From: Ilumatobacter sp.
Lineage (GTDB): Bacteria > Actinomycetota > Acidimicrobiia > Acidimicrobiales > Ilumatobacteraceae
DNA: 11,589 bases
Reading direction: 5' to 3'
Assembly: GCA_018666235.1 (NCBI GenBank)
Contig: JABJAB010000086.1
Location: 1-11,589 of the forward strand
Part shown: positions 1 through 6,427 of the stretch, in pieces
How positions within the stretch are numbered: position 1 is the stretch's first letter
How the letters are laid out: each line of letters opens with the position of its first letter
Translations under genes and position numbers: made by a program
Notes under the pieces: generated by a model
Told to the model about the DNA's origin: nothing
What the model saw: the letters and a program-made list of their open reading frames with translations, nothing else
Databases searched by the model: none

Positions 1-99
1 CTCGGCTCCCCAGTGTCTCTCGACTACCGCGACAAGGCGCCGTTCAAGTTCAATGGCGCCATCCACAAGGTCCACGTGCAATACGTGACAGGCCAGTAG
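1..99 (+). CDS. C-terminal end of a probable arylsulfatase (partial)
   Basis: Reading frame 1 gives 32 residues and a TAG stop at 97-99; the start lies outside the window. The tail contains GSPVSLDYRDKAPFKFNG followed by AIHKVHVQYV. This resembles the C-terminal strand region of bacterial type I arylsulfatases, which often end in a 'SPVS.DY..PF.F.G.I..V.V' pattern. Those enzymes hydrolyse sulfate esters using a formylglycine made from Cys or Ser, but the active-site part is not visible here. The gene converges on modC with 72 bp between the stops. The call rests on this short tail only. Confidence 0.55.
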   Translation, partial: LGSPVSLDYRDKAPFKFNGAIHKVHVQYVTGQ

Positions 100-171
100 G
101 TCGTTGGCCTCAGCCACCACCCGTCCACGAGGCAATCTCGGTGACAGGGCACCCAAGGTGAGCAACCCGCC

Positions 172-762
172 TCAGGGCAGCAGGATGCTGACCGCGTCGG
201 CGGCCGCAAGATCGTTGGGATCATGCGTGGCCATCACGCAACGAGCCCCGGATTCGGCAATGTGCTCGATGATTCGTGCACGAACTCGGGCCCGGCTGTC
301 GACGTCGATCGCGGAGAACGGCTCATCGAGCAGCAACAATGCGGGCGTGGCCGCAATGGCGCGGGCCAGACCGGCGCGCTGACGTTGACCTCCTGACACC
401 TCATGGGGGCGTCGTCGCGCCAAGGCGGCGATATCCACGAGGTCGAGGAGCTCTGCGGTTCGCTCACTGATGCTTGCTTTGTCGAGGCCGGCGAAACGCA
501 TCGACGACGCGATGTTGTCGGCCAGCGACATCGCCGGATACAGCATCACGCGCTGCGGCAAATATCCCCGACTCTTTGGCTCTCCGTCGGACCACGTGAC
601 GTGGGCTGCTTCCTCGAGCCCCGCAAGGCAACGGAGCGCGCTGGTCTTGCCTGCACCGTTCGGACCAGTCAGCGCCACGAACGGCACATCCGGCACGTCG
701 AACTGCAAGCAGAGGTCACTCCGCACGAACTCGACCGATGCCGTCACCCTGGTCCCGGTCAT
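172..762 (-). CDS. modC: Molybdate ABC transporter ATP-binding protein ModC, short form without TOBE domain
   Basis: This 196-residue protein is the cytoplasmic ATPase that would drive molybdate (or tungstate) import with ModB and ModA. The full ABC set is visible: Walker A GPNGAGKTS at 33-41, Q-loop Gln70 in YLPQ, signature SGGQR at 123-127, Walker B LLLLDE at 142-147 and the H-loop His180 in THDP. Typical ModC proteins are about 350 residues because a C-terminal TOBE/Mop domain binds molybdate. Here the chain stops ten residues or so after the last ABC helix, so that domain is absent. The ATG overlaps the modB stop by four bases (ATGA), indicating translational coupling. Molybdate rather than another anion is inferred from the modA and modB neighbours. 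In the same frame the sequence stays open from the TGA to the window edge, probably as antisense to the sulfatase gene. Confidence 0.87.
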   Translation of the reverse strand: MTGTRVTASVEFVRSDLCLQFDVPDVPFVALTGPNGAGKTSALRCLAGLEEAAHVTWSDGEPKSRGYLPQRVMLYPAMSLADNIASSMRFAGLDKASISERTAELLDLVDIAALARRRPHEVSGGQRQRAGLARAIAATPALLLLDEPFSAIDVDSRARVRARIIEHIAESGARCVMATHDPNDLAAADAVSILLP

Positions 763-1556
763 CGCTGCACCTCAGACCGGAGCACACCAAACCAGCGGTC
801 GCGGAGCGCCACCAAGACCGCGACGGCCAGGACGACGAGCACTGCGCTCAGGACCACGGCATCGGCCGGGTCACTTTCGAGCAGATTGAAAACGGCAAGC
901 GGCAACGTCTGCGTACGGCCTTCCAGGCTTCCGGCGAAGGTGACCGTGGCTCCGAACTCACCAAGTGCCCTGGCCCAAGCCAGCACAGCGCCCGCTGCGA
1001 TTGCCGGAGCGATGGACGGAACCGTCACCGAGGTAAACACCCGAGTCGGCGAGGCGCCATGCACGTGCGCAACTTCGGCAAACTCGATGTCCATCTGCCG
1101 GAGCGCTGCCTCGACCGACAACACAAAGAACGGCAGTGCGACGAAGAACTGAGCGAGGATGACCCCCGCAGTACTGAAGGACAATTGGATACCGAGGTCG
1201 GCAAGCCACTGGCCCACCACTCCCCGGCGTCCGAAGGCAAGCAGAAGAGCGACGCCACCAACCACCGGTGGCAGCACGATCGGCAGCAGGCAGAGCGCCC
1301 GGACCACTCGCGTCGTCACGCCGGTTCCGGTTGAGAGCATCCAGGCCAATGGCAAGCCGAACAGCACGCAGAGCGCAGTCGCGGAGACGGATGTGATCAG
1401 TGAAAGTCCCAGCGCTGACTTGGCAGCATCGCTGGTGAGCGCTCCGCCGAGGTCGCTCCATGGCAGCCGCCAGAGGAGTGCGAACAACGGAGCACCCAGC
1501 ACGATCGCCGGAACGGCGGCCATCGCGATGACCCAGCGGGGCGGCCGATTCTTCAC
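759..1556 (-). CDS. modB: Molybdate ABC transporter permease ModB
   Basis: This 265-residue integral membrane protein matches the usual ModB length. Hydrophobic segments lie at about 9-29, 49-74, 87-108, 128-148, 183-200 and 232-251. The cytoplasmic EAA loop that docks onto the ATPase starts near Glu161 (EVAHVHGASPTRVF) and leads into SVTVPSIAPAIAAGAVLAWA, followed by the ModB/CysT-type RALGEFGATVTFAG stretch at about 196-209. The gene overlaps modA upstream and modC downstream by four bases each, so the three subunits are very likely made from one message. The family could also carry sulfate or tungstate, but the RALGEFGA stretch and the ModA partner favour molybdate. Confidence 0.9.
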   Translation of the reverse strand: MKNRPPRWVIAMAAVPAIVLGAPLFALLWRLPWSDLGGALTSDAAKSALGLSLITSVSATALCVLFGLPLAWMLSTGTGVTTRVVRALCLLPIVLPPVVGGVALLLAFGRRGVVGQWLADLGIQLSFSTAGVILAQFFVALPFFVLSVEAALRQMDIEFAEVAHVHGASPTRVFTSVTVPSIAPAIAAGAVLAWARALGEFGATVTFAGSLEGRTQTLPLAVFNLLESDPADAVVLSAVLVVLAVAVLVALRDRWFGVLRSEVQR

Positions 1557-2296
1557 GGCGCCGAGAACCCTGCATCGGCCAGGATCTCCGCTGCCGCGGC
1601 GCTCCCGAGGACCTCGATGATGTTGGCTCCGTTTGCCTTCCCTGTGACGGAGGCAGCCCTCCCGACGACATCGACGGTGTCAGTGATCTCGACGAAACGG
1701 AGGTCGGGACGAACCTGGGCATCCGTCCGGTAGACGATGGCCGCGTCGGCCTCCCCGAGAATCACCTTGGTCAGGGTGGCACGCACATTCGGTTCGCGGC
1801 TGGCCGGCGAGAGCGTCAGGCCTGCCTGCTTCAGAAGCTGGTCGGTGGCTGCCCCACAGGGCGCTGTGCTGGCGCAGACGACCGTGACCGCATCGCCTGA
1901 CGCCGCGAGGTCCGCTAAGGAGTTGATCGACTGTCCAATGGTGGTGTCGGCAGTGACGATGATCAACTCGTTGCGGTTCATCGCAATACTTGCGTCGACG
2001 AGTTCGGCAGATTCGAGTCGCCGCATCGTCTCGCCGTTCGCAGTGATCACGACCGCAGCCGGTGCGCCTTGATTCAGCTGTTCGAGGAACGTGCCCGACG
2101 AACCGAACGAGAATCTGATGTCGATGCCGAGCTCGTCTTCGAGCAGCGTCTCGAGCTCGTCGGCGACGTCGGTGTAGGACGATGCTGCGAGGACGTCAAC
2201 CACGGATGCGGAGGAGCCACCGCACCCGACAATCCCCACCAGGGCGAATCCCAAAATTGCGCGACGACGCGTCGTGTCGGAGTGCCGCCTTGCCAC
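1553..2296 (-). CDS. modA: Molybdate-binding lipoprotein ModA
   Basis: This is the extracytoplasmic binding protein of the Mod transporter, about 247 residues from the chosen GTG at 2296, the normal ModA size. The N-terminus has arginines (RRR), a hydrophobic stretch AILGFALVGIVG and a lipobox cysteine at about residue 25, followed by GGSS, so it should be a membrane-anchored lipoprotein. ModA hallmarks follow: AASSYTD at about 38-43, the FSFGSSGT loop at about 63-69, QGAPAAVVITAN, an APCGAA segment near 146, and GEADAAIVYRTD near 182-193, whose Tyr is typical for oxyanion binding. The frame stays open upstream to 2581, but that part overlaps the divergent NUDIX gene and lacks a signal peptide, so I reject it. 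There is no clear Shine-Dalgarno. A TACGAT box ending six bases before the GTG suggests a leaderless start. Confidence 0.88.
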   Translation of the reverse strand: MARRHSDTTRRRAILGFALVGIVGCGGSSASVVDVLAASSYTDVADELETLLEDELGIDIRFSFGSSGTFLEQLNQGAPAAVVITANGETMRRLESAELVDASIAMNRNELIIVTADTTIGQSINSLADLAASGDAVTVVCASTAPCGAATDQLLKQAGLTLSPASREPNVRATLTKVILGEADAAIVYRTDAQVRPDLRFVEITDTVDVVGRAASVTGKANGANIIEVLGSAAAAEILADAGFSAP

Positions 2297-2302
2297 CTTG
2301 GC

Positions 2303-2308
2303 ATCGTA
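2303..2308 (-). promoter_or_regulatory. Candidate -10 box (TACGAT) for modA, leaderless
   Basis: On the minus strand TACGAT fits the actinobacterial TAnnnT -10 consensus and is followed by six bases (GCCAAG) and then the modA GTG. That spacing puts the expected transcription start on or next to the start codon, which matches the missing Shine-Dalgarno. No convincing -35 box was found. This is inference from spacing only. Confidence 0.4.
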
Positions 2309-2377
2309 CCGATGCGACCCCCAGCCAGGGCGAGCGCAGTTGCAGTCATGCGCGGACGAGAGTGCGGTCGACGCGAG

Positions 2378-2383
2378 TACGTT
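2378..2383 (+). promoter_or_regulatory. Candidate -10 box (TACGTT) for the NUDIX gene, leaderless
   Basis: TACGTT fits TAnnnT and lies seven bases before the ATG at 2391, with no Shine-Dalgarno between them. The layout mirrors the divergent modA start about 95 bp away, so the shared intergenic region would hold two divergent leaderless promoters. No -35 box is evident. Confidence 0.35.
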
Positions 2384-2390
2384 CGGTGCC

Positions 2391-2864
2391 ATGAACCGGA
2401 GCGCTGGCCTGCTGCTGTACCGCACGAGCCCGGGCGATGCGGCAGCGATGCTTGAAGTCCTCCTCGGGCATATGGGCGGCCCGCTCTGGGTCGGGAAAGA
2501 CGACGGAGCCTGGTCGATTCCGAAGGGCACGGTCGAGGCTGACGACACCGACGAATGGGCCGCCGCGCAACGCGAGTTCAATGAAGAGATGGGTCAGCAA
2601 GTGCCTGCTGGGCCCGCAATCGACCTCGGAGTGTTCAGGCAGAACCGCGCCAAGGAGATCCACATCTGGGCGCTCGAGGGCGACATGGACACCGCACAGT
2701 GTTCGAGCAACAACTTCCAGATGGAATGGCCTCCGAAGTCGGGCCGCGTCCAGGAGTTTCCGGAGATCGATCGAGCGGCATGGCTGGACCTCGATGTGGC
2801 ACGAAGCAAGGTGGTCGCCGGGCAGCGGCAGGTGCTCGGCGCACTCGGCAAGTACCTGAGTTGA
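2391..2864 (+). CDS. NUDIX-family hydrolase (COG4119-like predicted NTP pyrophosphohydrolase)
   Basis: This 157-residue cytoplasmic protein would hydrolyse a nucleoside diphosphate linked to another moiety; the substrate cannot be told. It opens with RSAGLLLYR and contains GHMGGPLW, DDGAWSIPKG, NNFQMEWPPKSGR and QEFPEIDRAAW, the pattern I know from the small COG4119 NUDIX family. The NUDIX box runs from Gly46 through R61-E62-F63-N64-E65-E66-M67-G68, so the metal-binding REF.EE.G core is intact. Between Gly46 and Arg61 the box is one residue longer than the canonical GX5EX7REUXEEXGU. The ATG at 2391 is chosen because homologues begin at this RSAG block; an upstream ATG at 2274 in frame overlaps modA and adds nothing conserved. 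It is divergent from modA and has no clear functional tie to it. Confidence 0.85.
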   Translation: MNRSAGLLLYRTSPGDAAAMLEVLLGHMGGPLWVGKDDGAWSIPKGTVEADDTDEWAAAQREFNEEMGQQVPAGPAIDLGVFRQNRAKEIHIWALEGDMDTAQCSSNNFQMEWPPKSGRVQEFPEIDRAAWLDLDVARSKVVAGQRQVLGALGKYLS

Positions 2865-2931
2865 GCCATCCGCGGCAGGCGCGCAGTGCTGCGTGTACGA
2901 CGCGCCCTGCAAAATTTGCGAGACTGCGTCG

Positions 2932-3783
2932 GTGAACTCTCAAATCGCTTCCGCTCTTCTCGCAGGTTCTCTGCTCTTTGTCGCTGCGTGCGGCGGCGGC
3001 AGCGACGGCGATTCCTCCGCGACCACCACGACCGTGGATCCGTCCAACGTGTCTGCGACCACGGCAGCGCCGGCCACCACCGCAGCACCTGCAACCACCA
3101 CCACCGTGGCGATGGTGGTCGAGGGAGCCACCGTCATCGTGGCGAACGGCAACATCGCCGGCGGGTCAGCAGGCAGAATGAGCGATGCGCTGGCCCTCGA
3201 GGGCTTCACGGTGGGGACACCGGTCAACGGCACCGAGAAGGTCGATGACTCGGTCGTGTACCACGTCGACGATGCAACCGCGCAGGCCGTTGCCACGTCG
3301 CTCGCGGCCAAGCTCGGGGGCGTGATTGTCGAAGCTCTCCCGGAGGAGCCGCCCATCGAGGGCGAATTCACCGGTGACGTGCTCCTCCTCCTCGGCAACG
3401 CGCAAGCCGACAAATCGATCGCCGAACTCAGCGGAGCGTCAACCAACGTCGACGCCATCGAGAACGATGGCTCAACGGTTGTCGTGGCAAACGGCAGCGG
3501 CGTGAGCGGGTCTGCCGGCCGGATGACCGAGCAACTCGAAGCCGCTGGTTTCACGGTCGGAACCCCGACGAACAGCACTGCACAGGCAACTGAGTCTGTG
3601 GTGTACTACGCATCTGATGATGCGAAGGCAGACGCCGATGTCGTCGCGACAGCAATGGGTGGCCTCACGGTGCTCGAACTCCCGGACGACGTACCGACCG
3701 ATTCTGGGACGCTCGACGGGGATATTCTGGTGGTGCTGGGCACCGACGAGGCCGACAAGTCGCTCGCCGACCTCGCTGGCTGA
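2932..3783 (+). CDS. Secreted lipoprotein with two tandem LytR_C-like domains
   Basis: About 283 residues from the GTG at 2932. The N-terminus is a lipoprotein signal: a hydrophobic stretch ending in LLFVAAC with the lipobox Cys at about residue 20, then GGGSDGD. A Thr/Ala/Pro-rich linker (about 28-62) would span the cell wall. Two repeats of 105 residues follow, at about 64-168 and 179-283. Each starts with a TV.VANG segment, then GSAGRM, GFTVGTP, a SVVY strand, a GD(I/V)L..LG strand and DKS(I/L)A(E/D)L at the end. They agree at roughly half their positions. The fold signature resembles the LytR C-terminal domain (PF13399), here without the LytR-CpsA-Psr catalytic domain that usually precedes it. 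Role unknown; a cell-envelope function is inferred. The frame is open from a GTG at 2893, but only the 2932 start puts the signal peptide at the N-terminus. The stop lies 25 bp before the dioxygenase gene, so co-transcription is possible. Confidence 0.75.
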   Translation: MNSQIASALLAGSLLFVAACGGGSDGDSSATTTTVDPSNVSATTAAPATTAAPATTTTVAMVVEGATVIVANGNIAGGSAGRMSDALALEGFTVGTPVNGTEKVDDSVVYHVDDATAQAVATSLAAKLGGVIVEALPEEPPIEGEFTGDVLLLLGNAQADKSIAELSGASTNVDAIENDGSTVVVANGSGVSGSAGRMTEQLEAAGFTVGTPTNSTAQATESVVYYASDDAKADADVVATAMGGLTVLELPDDVPTDSGTLDGDILVVLGTDEADKSLADLAG

Positions 3784-3808
3784 TCAGCCGACCTGCTGAA
3801 CTGGAGCA

Positions 3809-4651
3809 ATGCAGGTCTCACCCGTCTCCGAATACGTCGGCGCGGTCGTTTCCGACCTCGACATCACCAACCTGTCCGGCAGCGATGTTGCTGCGCTCGA
3901 TCAGGCCTGGGCAACCCACGGTGTGCTGTTCTTTCGCGAGCAAACGCTGAGCGAGGACGAGCACATTGCGTTCGCAGAGCGCTTCTCGACAATCGACGTC
4001 AACAAGTTCTTCACGCCGGTGCCGTCTCACCCGAAGATCGCCCAGGTCCTGAAAGAGGCAGACCAAGACGTGAACGTTGGCGGAGGCTGGCACACCGATC
4101 ACAGCTATGACCAGATCCCAGCACGTGGTTCGATTCTGGTGGCCCGCGACCTCCCGACTTCAGGCGGCGAGACGAGGTTCTTGAGCGTCGGCGCGGCGTA
4201 CGACTCGCTCTCCGATGGATTGAAGGCGACGCTCGAGGGCCTCCAGGCGCATCACACGAACGAGCACGTCTTCGGCAAGACCTCAGGCTACGCGGCAGAC
4301 GACGACCGCTTCCACAACCCCGAAGCGACGGACGGCGCCGTTCACCCGGTCGTTGCCAGGCATCCGATGACCGGCCGCAAGTTGCTGTACGTCAACGCTG
4401 CCTTCACCACACACTTCGTTGGCTGGACGCCAGAAGAATCCCAGCCCCTCCTCAACTTCCTGTATCAGCATGTGGCAGAGGGTCCGTTCTCTTACGAGTT
4501 CGAGTGGGAGCCCGGGTCGATCGCAATGTGGGACAACCGGTCGACCTGGCACTGGGCGTTGAACAACTACGCCGGGCAGCGCCGGCTGATGCATCGCATC
4601 ACCTTGGCTGGCGACAAATTGAGCGGCGTCGACGCAGTGGAGGCTCCATGA
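3809..4651 (+). CDS. TauD/TfdA-family Fe(II)/2-oxoglutarate-dependent dioxygenase
   Basis: At 280 residues this is the usual length of the family, which couples oxidative decarboxylation of 2-oxoglutarate to hydroxylation of a substrate such as taurine, alkyl sulfate or an aryloxyacid. The iron triad is visible: His95 and Asp97 in GGGWHTDHSY, and distal His248 in DNRSTWHWALNNY. Arg259, eleven residues after the distal His as in TauD, is the expected 2-oxoglutarate carboxylate ligand. GGETRF at 119-124 supplies the conserved Thr. The substrate is unresolved: the family is too broad to call taurine. The ATG at 3809 follows a GGAG only two bases away, which is tight. The stop overlaps the next gene's ATG (ATGA), so this enzyme is probably made together with the LLM oxidoreductase. 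Confidence 0.85.
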   Translation: MQVSPVSEYVGAVVSDLDITNLSGSDVAALDQAWATHGVLFFREQTLSEDEHIAFAERFSTIDVNKFFTPVPSHPKIAQVLKEADQDVNVGGGWHTDHSYDQIPARGSILVARDLPTSGGETRFLSVGAAYDSLSDGLKATLEGLQAHHTNEHVFGKTSGYAADDDRFHNPEATDGAVHPVVARHPMTGRKLLYVNAAFTTHFVGWTPEESQPLLNFLYQHVAEGPFSYEFEWEPGSIAMWDNRSTWHWALNNYAGQRRLMHRITLAGDKLSGVDAVEAP

Positions 4652-5625
4652 CATCGCTTCGTGACCGTCGCGGTCGAACCGGCTTACAGCTTGGCGTCCA
4701 CGTCGGCCAGCAGAACGCCACGATGGCGGAGTTGATCGCGCGATGGCAGCGACTCGATGGCGCCGTCGATTGGATCTCAGTGTGGGACCACTTGTACGAG
4801 GCGCCACCGAACGGCGGCACCACGCCCCACTTCGAAGCGGTGGCGACGTTGGGTGCGCTTGCATCAGTCACGACATCAGCCCGGATCGGATGTTTGATGT
4901 TCTGCGTCCCGTTTCGCAATCCTGCGCTCTTGGCAAAGGCGTGTGTTGCGATCGACCACATTTCGGGCGGACGCTTTGAGCCAGGATTTGGCGCCGGCTG
5001 GCACGAACCTGAGTTCCGAGCGCACGGCTACGACTTTCCGGCCTTGGGGACCCGCTTCGACATGCTGGGTGACGGGATGGAGATCATCTCGGGAATGTTC
5101 GGCGGCGGCACCACCACGTACGACGGCGAACACTCGCGGGTCGACGAGGTCACCTGTGTTCCTGGTCCGACAAACGGCTCGATGCCGATGTGGGCCGGCG
5201 GCCGCGGCCCGAAGCGGACGCCCGCGATCGCTGCCAAGTACTGCTCAGGCTGGAACGTGCCCTACGTCGGGCCGGACGAGTACGCACGGCTCAATCAGCA
5301 GATCAACGCCGCGTGCGAAGCAATCGACCGCGACCCAGCCACGCTGGAACGGTCGGTGAATCTGGCGTTCCACATGGGTGCAACGCGTGCGGCTGCTGAC
5401 CGAGAGTTGCAGCGGATCATCGATCAGTGGGGCCCCGAGATGGCCGAACGCGTGACCCAGGGTGCACTGACCGGCACGGCCGAAGATGCACTCGAGCAGA
5501 TTGCCCGATACCGCGATGCAGGCGCCGACATGGTCAATATTGCGCTCCGATTGCCGGTGGACGACGATGCTCTCGAGTCCTATCTCGAGCAGGTGATCCC
5601 AGCCGGTCACGCAGCCTTCGGCTGA
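4648..5625 (+). CDS. LLM-class flavin/F420-dependent oxidoreductase
   Basis: This 325-residue protein has the luciferase-like (beta/alpha)8 barrel pattern. Visible blocks are LQLGVHVGQQN, DWISVWDHLYE, IGCLMFCVPFRNPALLAKA, DHISGGRFEPGFGAGWHEPEF with AHGYDFP, and PMWAGGRGPKRT. The GRF..GFGAGWHE block is typical of actinobacterial LLM-family enzymes, many of which use coenzyme F420; FMN cannot be excluded from sequence. The ATG at 4648 overlaps the dioxygenase stop by four bases and has a good GGAGG at 4639-4643. The frame is open upstream to 4504 but that part lies inside the dioxygenase gene. Coupling suggests the two enzymes oxidise the same or successive substrates, for example a sulfonate or xenobiotic; that is inference. 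Confidence 0.85.
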   Translation: MTSLRDRRGRTGLQLGVHVGQQNATMAELIARWQRLDGAVDWISVWDHLYEAPPNGGTTPHFEAVATLGALASVTTSARIGCLMFCVPFRNPALLAKACVAIDHISGGRFEPGFGAGWHEPEFRAHGYDFPALGTRFDMLGDGMEIISGMFGGGTTTYDGEHSRVDEVTCVPGPTNGSMPMWAGGRGPKRTPAIAAKYCSGWNVPYVGPDEYARLNQQINAACEAIDRDPATLERSVNLAFHMGATRAAADRELQRIIDQWGPEMAERVTQGALTGTAEDALEQIARYRDAGADMVNIALRLPVDDDALESYLEQVIPAGHAAFG

Positions 5626-5653
5626 GTCGGGCGCCGCCGATCGGACGAACCGT

Positions 5654-5668
5654 CGGTGACCGTCACCG
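5654..5668. repeat. 15-bp palindrome in a convergent intergenic region
   Basis: CGGTGAC, one central C, then GTCACCG: a perfect 7+7 inverted repeat starting 29 bp after the LLM gene stop. No T-run follows on either strand, so it is not a classical intrinsic terminator. It could be a protein-binding site or a weak bidirectional terminator hairpin. Confidence 0.5.
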
Positions 5669-5696
5669 CGTGCTCACGTGGCTCCGTTGCCCACTC

Positions 5697-5732
5697 GGAT
5701 GTCGTGGATGTCGTGGATGTCGCGGATGTCGT
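5697..5732. repeat. Four tandem 9-bp repeats (GGATGTCGT)
   Basis: Units at 5697-5705, 5706-5714, 5715-5723 and 5724-5732 read GGATGTCGT, with one C for T in the third; a degenerate AGATG follows. They lie between the convergent LLM and VOC genes. They probably arose by replication slippage. The 9-bp period with no spacer rules out a CRISPR array. Confidence 0.8.
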
Positions 5733-5753
5733 AGATGAACAGGCCGCCCACGG

Positions 5754-6128
5754 CTAGGCAGGCAGATGGCACACGGCTTCAACGTTGTTGCCGTCCGGGT
5801 CACGAATAAACGCACCGTAGTAATTGGGGTGGTACTCAGGCCACACCCTCGGTTCGTGGAGTACGACGGCCCCAGCATTGATACCCGCCGTGAAGAAGCT
5901 GTCAACAGCAGCACGATCCGGTGCGTTGAATGCGATATGGGATTCCCGAAAGCCGTCGCCGGTCATATTCGGGCCAATCCAGAAATCGGGCATCGGGGGA
6001 ACGCCGTAGCCGATCGTGGGGCCGTCAAACTCGAGAATTCGTTGACCCCCGACCGCAACAAGGACGGAGTCGTAGAACGCTGCACTAACGGCGACGTCAG
6101 CGCATTGGATTGACAGGTGATCGAGCAT
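5754..6128 (-). CDS. VOC superfamily (glyoxalase/bleomycin-resistance fold) protein
   Basis: This 124-residue single-module protein has the paired beta-alpha-beta-beta-beta layout of the vicinal oxygen chelate superfamily. The start MLDHLSIQCADVAVSAAFYDSVL is the standard VOC opening, with metal-ligand candidate His4; SHIAFNAP gives His64; the ending YGAFIRDPDGNNVEAV gives Glu117. These are the usual metal-binding positions, so it is probably an active metalloenzyme or dioxygenase-like protein rather than a metal-free binding protein. The substrate is unknown. The ATG at 6126-6128 has a GAGGAG seven bases upstream on the minus strand (6136-6141). It converges on the LLM gene and lies downstream of tRNA-Cys, beyond that gene's terminator, so it is likely transcribed on its own. 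Confidence 0.82.
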   Translation of the reverse strand: MLDHLSIQCADVAVSAAFYDSVLVAVGGQRILEFDGPTIGYGVPPMPDFWIGPNMTGDGFRESHIAFNAPDRAAVDSFFTAGINAGAVVLHEPRVWPEYHPNYYGAFIRDPDGNNVEAVCHLPA

Positions 6129-6262
6129 CGTCGGGCTCCTCAGTACAGGCGAGAGACCATGTTGGTCGATGAGTGCGTTCGCGGCAAGCCTCCGCTGCCT
6201 GCCTCACCGCGGATCGGTGGGTCTCGATGATTGCCAAGTGGGGTTCTGCCCGTTCAACGCCG

Positions 6263-6304
6263 AAAACGTATCGAGCTCCGTCGCTGGCGCGAACGGAGCT
6301 CGAT
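6263..6304 (-). terminator. Intrinsic terminator after tRNA-Cys
   Basis: A perfect 12-bp stem (6270-6281 paired with 6293-6304) encloses an 11-base loop. On the minus strand it begins three bases after the encoded CCA of tRNA-Cys and is followed by ACG and TTTT (complement of 6263-6266). Stem, GC content and T-run fit rho-independent termination of the tRNA transcript. Confidence 0.8.
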
Positions 6305-6307
6305 CTC

Positions 6308-6382
6308 TGGAGGCGACGATGGGAATCGAACCCATGTACACGGATTTGCAGTCCGTTGCCTAAACCACTCGGCCACGTCGCC
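6308..6382 (-). tRNA. tRNA-Cys (anticodon GCA)
   Basis: The minus strand folds into a full cloverleaf of 72 bases plus an encoded CCA. The acceptor GGCGACG pairs with CGTCGCC, followed by discriminator U. The D stem is GCC/GGC, the anticodon stem ACGGA/TCCGT, the loop CTGCAAA with anticodon GCA, and the T stem ATGGG/CCCAT around TTCGATT. The U73 discriminator is the known identity element of cysteine tRNA. The gene lies 45 bp downstream of oleD on the same strand. TATCGT about ten bases before it could be a -10 box, but I saw no convincing -35. Confidence 0.95.
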
Positions 6383-6427
6383 AGAACGGACCACGATAGC
6401 GGCCATGCGGCCAGGTTGGGTGTCGAT

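Noticed and set aside
403..1334. Long plus-strand open frames opposite modB and modC
   Set aside because: They lie antisense to well-supported transporter genes, have no recognisable domain and show the Arg/Pro/Ala-rich composition of GC-rich shadow frames.
2297..2581. N-terminal extension of modA to an ATG at 2581
   Set aside because: It overlaps the divergent NUDIX gene, has no conserved residues, and would bury the lipoprotein signal peptide inside the protein.
4504..4647. Extension of the LLM oxidoreductase upstream of 4648
   Set aside because: It lies inside the dioxygenase gene. The ATG at 4648 has a strong Shine-Dalgarno and a family-typical N-terminus.
5697..5732. Possible CRISPR array
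   Set aside because: Units are 9 bp and contiguous with no spacers, and no cas genes are present.
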